From NCBI RefSeq assembly GCF_000003815.2, contig NC_049981.1, positions 1 through 52,983 on the forward strand: a DNA stretch of 52,983 bases. The letters run 5' to 3'. The position numbers were made by a program, and so were the translations under genes. The notes under the pieces are model-generated. The model was not told the DNA's origin, searched no databases, and saw only the letters and a list, made by a program, of their open reading frames with translations. The DNA is from Branchiostoma floridae (taxonomy: Eukaryota > Chordata > Leptocardii > Amphioxiformes > Branchiostomatidae). Below, piece by piece: positions 23,541-35,800 of this stretch (position 1 is its first letter; the number at the start of each line of letters is the position of its first letter).

Positions 23541-23840
23541 TGCAGCAAACTGCAGCGACAATGTCGCGGTCTAGCAGCGACTCCTATTAACCCGTGAAAT
23601 AATTGCAGCTGAAAAAGCGGCTGATGACCGCCTTTTACACTTGTAGCGTTACTGAATGAAGTTAACTCGATGTCCCCGTCATGTAACTTTGGACGCCCCT
23701 GCTGACTTTATGATGTTTGATGAATTACCGTTACATTTGTTGATGAAACAATTATCAGAAGCTAACTCAGAGACAAACTGAATTTGGAATGAGTACCATT
23801 ATATTCCTCGACTTTCAAGCTTACATTCCTAATGGAAAGT

Positions 23841-23992
23841 AGCATGGGTACCATCCGGATAGTAGTTCGCTTCTGCTATCACACAGTGAAGCGACTGTAT
23901 ATAGTGTATAATGAATGTCAGAGCTAGAAGCGACTGTATATAGTATATAATGAACGCTGGAGCGAGCTACTTTCCGGATGGTACCCAGTCTA
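23841..23992. mobile_element. Foldback element with 10-bp flanking duplication
   Basis: Inverted ends contain gggtaccatccgga. The interior has gaagcgactgtatatagt twice. The flanks are aatggaaagt on both sides (23831-23840 and 23993-24002), consistent with a 9-10 bp target duplication of Mutator-like type. Confidence 0.72.
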
Positions 23993-24002
23993 AATGGAAA
24001 GT

Positions 24003-25945
24003 GGATGTTCCTTCATGTAATATAAGCGTGCATATTCCTCAAAGGAATTAATAGGGGTCACTGCTACATGTGTATACGGTTCAATTTCTATTAATTGACT
24101 AAAGACACAGATGAAACCATACCATTTGAATTAGAAATAATGTTTATTGAGTACCGTTATGGACTGTCCAGCAGTTAATCACTTTAGAAAGGCCACTTTT
24201 ATTCTTCTGTTATTTTTGCAAAGGGTATACTTGTAATGTAACGTTACATGTCAACATGAGACATTCAATTAATAAACTTGATATATAAAACCTGTTACAA
24301 AAACGAATCTGTTAACCCACACATCACATCTTCTTTGTACCATTACCTCACAAAAGTTGCCATAGCATGCTACTAGGGTTTAAGAATATAAATGTGATGG
24401 CAGAGGATTGATCCAAAGCAGAGGTTATTATTAATGTATTGTTATTGTTGCCAGCAACTAGTACACATATGGAAACAATGTAGCAAATGAGGTGAGCTAG
24501 AATCATTCAGGTTTTTCCGTAGGCCTTAACTGTTAGAGTTACAAATCATATTATTATAACAGTCTGAAGTTTTCTTCAAATGTTATTTTCAACATTGTAC
24601 AAACACAATATCAAAAAACTTAGCAAATGTTCTTACATTAGCTGTTTTACTTTAGTCTGAGTGTGAAATACAAGAAATCTGTAGGAAAATTTGAATCGCT
24701 ATTTGAATCTTGTTTTGAATTTTAATGACTCAAATGTTTAGGTCCCATTAGCAATTATGCTTGAAACAAAACATACTTTTTCAAGGCTGTCCTGCAATAC
24801 AAATAATTTCACATACAGAACTTTTAGGTAACTACAGTTAAGATACAAGAGACTGTAAGATACAAGAAAGTATCGCAGGAAAAAAAATTCAATAAAAGAT
24901 TTGGACATTCACTTATCTTTTCCATATAAATTGTTGTAGCAAACTTAAGGTAGCACTGAGTTATCAACGCTACAATATTATTGATAAAATTTACATTATT
25001 GACAAGTATCAAATTGATATTGAAAGTTACTTCACTGTACAAAAGATTTATCCCATCATATCAAGAATATTTAATGTATATGTACAACTAGACATTGATA
25101 GTGTAAGCAGTTGAATCTCAAACGGAGGACAAAGTATGCTGTTTTTTGCCAGTAAGCGGTGCGGCTTTGCTACGCGATGCAGCTTTGCTTTCTCGCGTGT
25201 TCAGACAAGCACGCCAGACGGCCAAGCAGTGGGGTTGCATTACCGCTTGCGCCACTTGGACATGATTCATGAGAAAAAAATGTGTATTTCCAAAAGGTAA
25301 TTTGGAAGTAAATAGCCAGAAGATTTCAATTTGGTCAATTTGTTATTCCTTTCCCTATGGATTGATTCCTAGTATATACACACTGAAAAAATAATACCTT
25401 TTTTTCTAAAACAAAATATTGGTACACATACACGGTAGGAACACCTGTAATAATATGTTAGAAAAAAGTGATAAATACATTATATACTGCAACAAGCAAT
25501 AAGGATACAAAATATACTTTGCAATGCAACCACATCCCTACATGTAGATAGGGACCTCGGGTAGAATCATATGATAAGGGCTTTTCGTGCAACTGGTACA
25601 CAGTATGGCACTATCGCAAATTCAAAACCACTGCAAACATTCCATTTTCCCACTACCGGGAAATTAAATCCATGCAAACATAATAGCATTACAGCACTTA
25701 ATACTGGCATAAAAAATTTTCACAGAATGAGAAAATGAGAAAAGACAAAACTATGTCAAGATCATTTTTTTTTATAATACATTTCTCTGCACATGAATTT
25801 TTTTCTTTGCTCATGATTCAAAAGGAGTACTCAATATTCAAAATCCCATACCCCTTATATATAGTTTCTTCTATACAAACATGGCAGTGGAGTTGGAAGC
25901 ACAACAAGTTCACTTTTCAAGAGGGGTTGACAGGGTGTCTTTTTT
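24003..25945 (-). other. Probable 3' UTR and downstream region of the EMI/EGF receptor
   Basis: AT-rich with no exon. AATAAA on the minus strand occurs near 24143-24148, which could serve as a cleavage signal, but the true 3' end was not established. Confidence 0.35.
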
Positions 25946-26895
25946 TTACAGCAGAATGTCTGGCAGTGACAGCCTCCCCCCTCCCATCTTCTCATATGGC
26001 ATTCCTCCTTCTTCATTCTCATTCGTTCCTTCCTTTCCATCTTTCGAGATCTTATCCAGGATTGGTGTGGACCCGCTCATGTCTTCATACTGAGTCTTAT
26101 TACTATTTGATCGTTCGCTCAAGGGCCGCGGCGTCTCGTACGCCGTTTGGTCGTCGTTGTCGGTCATGGCATCACCAACATCGACGCTATTCATCTCTTC
26201 GTATGGCAGTGCGTCGTTGACGTACTCGTTCTCTGTAAACACGCCGTCGTCGTCTGCGGGCTTGGGCACGTTCTCGTACGAAGGTTGCGTATCGACACCT
26301 TCCACGCTTACCGCGCCATCCGTGGAGGTCCCCGTCATTCTCTCCCTAGAGGGTGTGGCTACATTGCCGATGTAGTCATACGCCCCAGGTGACGCTGGTA
26401 CGGGTATCTCATCTCCCGTGCCGCTGGCTGGTGTTGTTGCCTTGCTGTAGTCCACGTATGCGTAGATGTGTGACGTGCGGTCGCCCTCCGACACTATACT
26501 CGTCACGCGTGGAAGCGGGGTTTGTTGATGAACCAATGGCATATAGAAGTTCTTTTCGGGTGTTGTCGGTAGCGGCGTTGCCGTTGGCAACATGGGCTCC
26601 GAGCTTTCCCTCGATTCAGACTTCGCCTTCTTTTTCTTCTTCTCTGACTTCCTGTTCTTCTTTGCTGCTTCCTTCCGCACTCGCGCGATGTCTTCATAGA
26701 TGGTGTCATCTTGCTCTCCTCTGTTGTGGATTCCCTCGTTCCTCCCATCGTTCCTAGTACCTTTCCGGGAGAGCTTCTGCCAGAAAGACGGCTGTTTCTT
26801 GACCGTGACCGTAGTCTGGCTGGTTGGTACAGACGGCACCTCCACATCTTCATACAGGTTAGCTGGTGCAGCAGCCTGCTGTGGTGCAGTTGTAC
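25946..26895 (-). CDS. Receptor exon 13: tyrosine-motif tail and stop
   Basis: 950 nt ending TAA at 25946-25948. It holds YEDV492, YEDI544, YMPL595, YAYVDY622-627, YDYI650, YENV684, YVND702, YEEM709, YETP730, YEDM747 and YEKM778, plus a Lys-rich run ([14 protein letters not shown]). Three YxxM motifs suit p85/PI3K SH2 binding and two YxN motifs suit Grb2 SH2 binding, from known SH2 preferences; phosphorylation itself is inferred. Confidence 0.92.
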
Positions 26896-29800
26896 CTATG
26901 ATGATAAAGAGAACACAAAAAAATCAACAAAGATATTTAAAAAAAATAAGAATAACAATATTTGTACTGTAAAATTGTTGTGAGTTATTCAAAAGCATTG
27001 TCCAGTTTATGAAAACACAACCTCCCAAAAGGAACAACCGTATTTAGGTCAACCTTCTCCTTGTTGAAGTTACTAAGCCTTTGGTGTTTCAAAGTTGTTT
27101 TGGTTACAAGATTTATCAATGAAAAAAAGGTTAAAACACTTCACAAATCTGATATGTTTTTCAGGATGGAAGGGAATGCAATTTACATTGGATTAGGAAA
27201 TATGATAAATAATGAATTATGATATAAAAAGAATACAACAACAGTACCTTTAGCTGCAGCTGCCACCTCTGCAAAGGTCACCTCACCACCTACAGCACCT
27301 GCGACATCGGGGGGTGCACCTGATACACCTGCCTGTTGGTCGGGTAGCTTTGTGTACTTCCTGGGAGCACCTGATTTCACTGAGAGGTGAAAGAACGAAA
27401 AGTTAACAAGCATATCTAGTCCTCGCCTAGTGGAAAAAAAACACTGATACTTAAATGAGTACTAGGTGAGACAGTGATGTTACTTACCGACGACCATGCA
27501 CTGTCTCTGGGTGAAGCTGTTTTTCCTGTTTTCCTCGTTCACAGCTGTACATTCCGCCGCCGGCGCGGGAACCATCAACGTCTCCAGCTCCATGGGGTTG
27601 CGCATCGTCTCCCTGTGACATGGAAATTCTTAGGTTAATTCAGTACAGTCTAGTGAGATATCTGCTTGAGGCGGGAAATACTTATGACCAATGCTGCAGA
27701 TATCAGCCTAGTCCACATATTAGTGATGACTTAAGCATTTGCACAAATTTGAACTTATGACATCCTTACACGAATTCTATGAAAAACGCACGAATCAAGA
27801 TGCGAAGATATACAAATCCTAATAGATATGATATGCACAAATCACTATGTAACATGCACAAACAATTGGTATATGCAGTCTTTTATGCAATCTAGCAATC
27901 TGCTACATTAGCAGAAGATACATTTATGAGTATATAACAAAACATGTATCTACCTGTGACATTTTACTTTCAAGCATTGGATGGTCATATAACTCACACA
28001 AAAAAGTATTCAATAGCCTGTGAGCTTCTCTCTTATTTCAGTTCAGTGCGTCATACTGCATTTTCACATGATTGCTGCCATCTTGAACATCCCACTTACC
28101 TTTGTTGCATCAGACCCAGGCTGCTCTTGACCAGTTTGCATAAAAAGACTGCGTATACAATTTGATGTTTTGCGTTTCATACAGCGACTTATCACACAAG
28201 ATATGTACGTTTTGACATGATAGTGATTCATATAAGTAGAACATCTTTCATGAAATACATTTTCGCATGGTGATTTGCAAGTTTTTTATAACATTCATGC
28301 AAATGCTTAGGCACCCCTGTTGTTGCTTATTACCTTTTATGGAAGCAGGCCTTCCCCCTCCTCCTGCACACAGCTAGAGACAGGACCAGCAGGATCAACA
28401 GAACTCCCATCACCACGGCAACGATGATGTAGAACACCAGGATGTTACCGTGGGAAACATCGTCAGCTGTGCTGGCAGCGGTCAGGACTGGCGCAATTTC
28501 TGGGAAGAAACATTTTTACAAGAACTAAGGATTATATTGGATTTCTACACAACTAAAAGGAAGAGGTAGAATATATAACATCTACTGGCTGAACAAGATC
28601 AGTAATGAAGAATTGTATAGAAAAACGAACACAAGACAGTTGCCTACTGAAATTGCCATGAGAAGACTAAAATGGCTGGGCCATGTTCTGCGGATGTCGG
28701 ATGACCGTATCCCCAAACTTGGCCAAAGTTGCTGAGGGGAAGAGAAAATGGGGACGTCCTAAAACTACATGGAGACGTACTGTGGCCAAAGTTCTAGCAA
28801 CCATTGGGATCCCCTGGGATACTGCTCAGCCCCTAATAAAGAAAACTATATTCAGAGATTTTTTAATAGTTTTCTCCTCACCATTTTCACAACTGTCTCC
28901 TGTGTACCCCGGTGGACAGTGGCATCTCCCGGTCACATGATCACAGCTATTGCCATGGTTACAGCCACACTTCTGGGAACATTGGTCGCCATAGTAACCA
29001 AGTGGACACTGGATGGTGCAGCTACGTGGAAAAGAAGAAGAAAATCTATTAATGCTCCAGATTAAAGGGTATTAAAAACTCACATTTTATTGAAATATTT
29101 GTGTTTTTGTCATGAAAGTTCATCTATGTTCAACATACTTGGTGAATGACATTATGAAGAACTAAACTTTACCTAACAAATACTTAGATAGTCGCAACTC
29201 AGTTCTTTGTTTCTTGTTCAAGGAAAGAAACCGTCTACTGCAGCTTCTAGGACCTGATGTCAGAAACAATTGCCCAAAGTGCCAGATGTCGTCTCCCATC
29301 TCTGTTCACAAACTCGGACAGCTTGTATGTTAACAGCCTCATTCACCTCTTTTGTAAAAAAACCTGCACCAAATCCAGGATTTTGATTTTGTCCAGTGAA
29401 ACCATGGGAATACGTCTGAGATGGCAAAACCTGGTCACTAGGGGAGCCCGTTATTAGGAGGCCATTTGTCCATTTGCTAGATAATTCTACAAGAAGCAGT
29501 ACTTCTTGCAGGACAGAATGGAGTTCAGAAGAACACAGGATAATGTGAGAGTCTGTACTGGTACCTATACCTGTTAGTCTCCAAGTTAGTCAATGGTGCC
29601 TTAGAGAATTAGTATCAAAGCTGGCCAGGGAGTATAGCCGACTCCGGTGCCCGTTTGACTCTCTTTGGCCGGCTATACTTCTTGGCTAGCTTTGATACTA
29701 TTTCTAAGGCACCATAGAGTCTGCTTGGAGACAACACCTGTACCTGAAGTTACGTTTAGGTATGCAGCCTTGAGGCAGCCAAAAACTTGCTTAAGTCCTA

Positions 29801-32800
29801 AATGTCTTAAGTGTTTGTTACTATGAGGTAAAGTTAATGTAGAAAAAATAAGGTTTTGGGTCATTACAACTGAGAAGGATCAGAGGACTGATCGAAAGCT
29901 CGATGGTAAGTGCTTTATTTTGTGTACGGATATAAAGTGTTGAAGTTGTAACATGAAGTAAAGTTAAGTTGTTGTTTTTTCCTAAGTTCTCACCTCTCGC
30001 CCTGCCAGCCAGGGTTACACATACACTTCCCGTCCCTGGTGCGACACACAGAGTTGTTCCCGGGACAGTGGCAGCTGAACAGACACCCCGGTCCGTACCG
30101 ACCCTCGGAACACTCCGACTCACACAGGTCACCATGGTAACCGGCATCACAGCTGAGAAAATGAGAGAAAACATTCGTCTCACAAAAACTGGCTTTCCAT
30201 GAAGGTATGAATAGTACTAGTACGTAATGTTTGATAATTACTATGGTGGCAAGAAAATAAGAACTCAAAGATCCTATACAAAAGCACCCTGTGAAATATT
30301 TCTGTAAGTCTCATTGTAGAATTCTAGATATTCCACACCATGTCCACTTTACACATTATATGCTCAACTTTGGAGCCAACTTCCTGCCAGCCTGCTCAAG
30401 GAACCTTCACATCCTGCCAGTCTACAACCTAACCCAGGAACAAACATGGACCTGGGACAAGAAGGATAAACTTGGGACCGGGCAAACAAGAACAAACTTG
30501 AACACACATCAAGACAGACAAACACACAAACTGGTTACAAGCAATACCTTCATTTTCACTTACATGAAAAGGAAGAGAAAATTGAGAAACACTATGATTC
30601 ACAACATATTTTGATGACCTCTTTCTTGAAAACAACAATGCAATTTGAAATGGCAGACTTCACCCCCTTACCCACACTGCCTTGTGACTCTTCCTGTCTC
30701 ACAAAGAAAAACAGCATCACTGAGAATGTATGTCCATGCTGTGACTCACAGAAACACAAAACACACAAACAGACACACAAACAAACAGAAAATTCAAAAA
30801 GAAAACTTTCCTCACTTCAGTGAACTAATGAATGAAGTTATTTTTAATAAATGAAATATCAACTTTTAAGTAAGATGGTACAATGGACAGATAAAGTGTT
30901 CCCCTTGCAGTCGGTAGGTTGTGAGTTGAATTCCCGGCTGAGTCATACCAAAGTCTTTAGATACGGTACATGCGGCTTTCTCTGCGTAGCACTCAACATT
31001 TGAGAAAGAGTGTGGTAGTTGAACACACAAACCACTACCAGGGGACTAACCCCCTGCTGTAGTAATTAATTTCATAAAGCTGTGTGGCCCAGGACTACAA
31101 AAAAAGACATGGGCGCCGTCCTATACACTATTTGGTGTGGTGAGACTTTAACCTTAAACTGTGAAACTTTAAAGTTCTTGTCAAAGACAAACTTACAGAC
31201 AGTCTCCAGTGAAAGGGTTGCAGGTTCCATGTTGGGAACAGTTACACTGTAGCTCACAGTCTAACCCAGCAGTACCTCCAGGACAGGGCACATCACAGTG
31301 TTCTCCTCTCCAACCTGGAAAATATCATTTCTACATTAACAAAACAAAAGGGTTCCATGTTGGGAACAGTTACACTGTAGCTCACAGTCTAACCCAGTTG
31401 TACCTCCGGGACAGGGCACATCACAGTGTTCTCCTCTCCAACCTGGAAAATATCATTTCTACATTAACAAAACAAAAGGGTTCCATGTTGGGAACAGTTA
31501 CACTGTAGCTCACAGTCTAACCCAGCAGTACCTCCAGGACAGGGCACATCACAGTGTTCTCCTCTCCAACCTGGAAAATATCATTATCTCTACATTAACA
31601 AAACAAAAGAGTTCCGTGTTGGGAACAGTTACACTGTAGCTCACAGTCTAACCCAGCAGTACCTCCAGGACAGGGCACATCACAGTGTTCTCCTCTCCAA
31701 CCTGGAAAATATCATTATCTCTACATTAACAAAACAAAAGAGTTCCGTGTTGGGAACAGTTACACTGTAGCTCACAGTCTAACCCAGCAGTACCTCCAGG
31801 ACAGGACACATCACAGTGTTCTCCTCTCCAACCTGGAAAATATCATTTCTACATTAACAAAACAAAACAAAAGGGTTCCATGTTGGGAACAGTTACACTG
31901 TAGCTCACAGTCTAACCCAGCTGTACCTCCGGGACAGGGCACATCACAGTGTTCTCCTCTCCAACCTGGAAAATATCATTATCGCCATTGACAAAATGAT
32001 TCATTATTGTTATTCCATGACCAGTGTGTGTTACTTTATGGTCCCAACTTTATGGTGCAAGGTCAAGGACTGTCCATAACAATTAGCACTTCAAGCAATA
32101 GGAGAATACCAATGAGTGGTTTGACCAATGAGACAGTGGTGGCATGACTGTCAAATTTGAAATAAAGTCTGTTTTGTAACCGTCAAGATTTTGAAAGCCG
32201 TACCATTGGTCTATTTTATAATGTATGTGACATTATGGATGCATTTGATTATGTGGCCTATCTTTTAACTTTCCTCAAATTGAAAGTCAAAAGTCTTTTT
32301 AGTCCCTGTCACCCAGCAAGCCGCAATTGACATCTTTCTTTATTTTCTCAGTTATTGCATTGTACGTTTTTTTAAGGCTCTAAAAGATGATAATTTGCAA
32401 GTCACTGAACCATGCTATATAACTATGATAACTACTACTAACTTACTAGATTTTCAAGGCAGAAAATATGTGCAACAAATCTATTTTAAAATTAGCCAAT
32501 CAACAATTGACAACTGTGTAACAGGCAATTTTTCTTGTAAAAAAACAGCCAAATATGTGTTGAATTCAAAACTGGGCAACCTTCTGGCGAACAACAAATA
32601 CGCCGAATTTGTCACAAGGGCTTAGTCGACACAGATGAACTTTGCTGTTACAGATACCATATAAACGGCATGCCCACCTGCGGTACAGTTACAGAAGCCG
32701 TCGGTGCCGCGGCAGGTGGCCCCGTGCTGACACCTGCAGTCCTCCAGACAGTCCTGACCATATTTACCAGCTGGGCAGGTGGCAACGCAGCTGTAAACAA

Positions 32801-35800
32801 AACAACAAACAAAATGAAAAGTTAGTTAGAATTAGAAGGTATCAACAATGAAAATTCCAACATAAATAATTTGATCATACAAATGAAGATAGATAATGGA
32901 CAAAATACATAACTGTTTGTTTTACATAAATGGTAAACTGCCTTTAGAGGTAATATACCTGGTGAATTTTGTACACTACAGTACAAGCTGTGTGAGATTA
33001 GAGTCATAATGGAGGATATGTGACTTTGCACCAAAGTTAGGTGAAGAGATGTGTGTGCACATGAAAAGTGTGTTTGCCACGGCACAAGATGAGGGCCTGC
33101 TAGTGCTAGGTATTCAAACTCAGAACCGTTAGATTGTAAATCAACACCACAACCCCAAGACCTGATCTTATTTATGGTAATTATTTCTTCTTGTGTATCT
33201 GAACAAGTTTAAACTTTTTTAACTACCATCTTGTGACCTACATGTATTGTTTGCATTTTTATAATAATATGTAATAATACCAGACATGACTTACTTTGCT
33301 CCCATGTAGCCAGGAGGACATCTGTCAGCACAGGTCGGACCCTGGAAAATAAAGTGAAGAAGAAACACTTGTCATGTTAACTTTGTTGAACCCTTCTAGT
33401 GCCTAGCAGTACATGCATGAAGGTCAGCGAGTTTTCCTTGCTGTTTCAGTCGTAGGATATTTTCATACAGGGAGAGTTTGCTAGCCCTTCGGGCAAGATA
33501 CAGGAAATGCAATTTCAGAGGGTTAAGATTTCAAAATCTGCTGCGGCTGCTGCCTTTGCAAACCTATAGACTGAAATGTTGATGAAAAAGGAACAAATTA
33601 AATGTGTTTCTTACCCTCCATCCATTAGAACAGGTGCAGTAGTTTGCTCCAGTACATGTCCCATGTTCTGAACAGTCAGGATCACACGTAGCTGTGGTGG
33701 GGGAAAAAGTAAAGGTTGAACAAAGAGTGTCAACAAACTTCTGTAAACTCCTTCAAAAACTGATCCTCAATTTCATATCTTTAACATTATTTGATGCATT
33801 TTATAGATTTCAACACCAGGGCTGATGAAGTTGGGTAAAAGCGATAATCACATGAAAAGTTCGAAATGAAATGCTGGGAGGTCTAGAGACTACAGAAATC
33901 TTGTCCACCTACTTCTAGTACAGTTTCAGACCACTCACTAGCTCCCCCTATTAACTATACCGTGAACTACATGTACATGTGTACACACTGGGACAAACCA
34001 TAATGCACAATGGGGGTAACAACTTTTATTATTTTTAGGCAGAGACTTAAGTTATATTGGGTGTATTTTGCAGCCAGTAGGTACCCAAAGTGTGGGTAAT
34101 GAGGCTGTTTAATGTGGTCGAGGCACCTCCTCGAGCACGGGACCCCCGTTTTACGTCCCTCCCGGAAGACGATTTCATGGAAAGCTTTGTGAGGCTACAG
34201 CGATCCGGACGTCCTTGGTTGGGGGACTCCCATCCATGTACTGTCCGGACCGCGCGTTGCTTAACTTTCGAGATCGAGGGATCGGGTGTACCAACGCGCC
34301 ATGCGGCCGTGGCTAAGAAACTGTATCGTGTATGGCATGATCTTGCCAGAAATGTTTAGATTCAAATTAGATTTTAAATCAGTTAGAAACATGTCTCCAT
34401 GTTGTTCATGAAATTAGGCACATATATACAACAAAGACAATAATCTGAAGAAAACAGATAATAACATTTTGTGCTATTCTGTTAACCAACCAACTATGCA
34501 AGCAACCAACTAAACAACCAACCAACCGACAAAAAAACCCACACAGTTTCCTTAAGGTCTCATTGATGAGTTTCTTCTTCCCATAGACTTCTAAAACTAT
34601 GTTATAATTCGTGGTTTAAATGGCCGCGTTCATAATGAAGCTTCAGCAGATTTTTCATTCTATGTCGAGCACATTTACCCTATATCGTGGGAAAAAATTG
34701 CCAACGTAAACTAAGCATAGGAACTTTTTTTATAGCAATTACAAACTACAATTAGTCAATCCCCAAATAAGGCACTTTTTCGCTGCTAGTGTACAACCGC
34801 ACCACTCAGAACCCAGGACTGTGTACCTCCGACCTAGCGCGCGGCTGAAAAACTTAACCTGCTAATTTCTTCAGTTACAAACAAGCTTTCACCATTCTAA
34901 CTTTTGAGATCAGTTCCGCTGGCTAAAAGGGAATTTCTCAACGCTAAATACATGCGTCCGTGCAGCCGTTTAGTTTTTTGGCTCGGATCTATTTTAGGGT
35001 CCCCACTGGGAGTAATACATCAATGAGACCTTAAAAGTGTGCTATGTTTTCATTTCCCTAAGTGCAGCTGCCTAACCTGGCATGTTTCCAACTCTGCCAG
35101 GTTCCCACCACACAGTGAAGGGACTCACTGACCCACATAATTCTGCTCTGTCAGGGAGGCTTACTCTGTATTCTGGTGAATCATATAGGCCTACAGGGGG
35201 GCAAGGTTTTCTACCAGGGGCACAACTCCTTGAGTGAGGGGCTTCCTGTATAACCCTGACTTACAGTCTAATAAGGATTGCAATCTATTGAAAAGGATCA
35301 TCTAAAATTTGCTTACACCTTGCAATTGAGCAACCGATCTTTATACTCTCATAAACTTTTTCTTTGTTGATTTCCTATATTGCTGTAAACATGTAAAATT
35401 GTAATGCAAAATTTACGATGGTACTATACTGTCAAACTTCATGATCTGTTCTTTTTTAGAGGAGCTTACAATGTATGTATATTGTGGATATCTCTTATCA
35501 TAATTCAGTACATTACATGGATATCTCATAATTCCATTGTAAAGGTAAGTAATCCTATGTTGCCTCTTCAGTCAGTGGGTCTACTGTGGCTTGGGCATGG
35601 TATTGCAATTGGGAATTCCTTTCACCCCCTTTTACCTTTCCAACAGAAGCCAGGTACCCATTTTTACAACTCGGTGGAGCTCGAGTGAGGAAAGTCCTGT
35701 TAAGTGCCTTTCCCAAGAGCGCAAAATAAATAGCATGACAGGACCAGAACCCAGGACCTCTAGTTCCAGGGCCAAACACCCTGTAGCCATGCCCAAAGAC

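Noticed and set aside
26353-26757. 134-codon and other plus-strand frames opposite the receptor tail exon
   Set aside because: Shadow frames of the GC-richer minus-strand exon 25946-26895.
31320-31990. Five additional coding EGF exons of the receptor
   Set aside because: Copies lack donors and the exon's 3' part and lead into stops, so they cannot be ordinary exons.
34191-34316. Intact 5S rRNA gene
   Set aside because: Many stem changes and a SINE body fused downstream; called a 5S-derived SINE instead.
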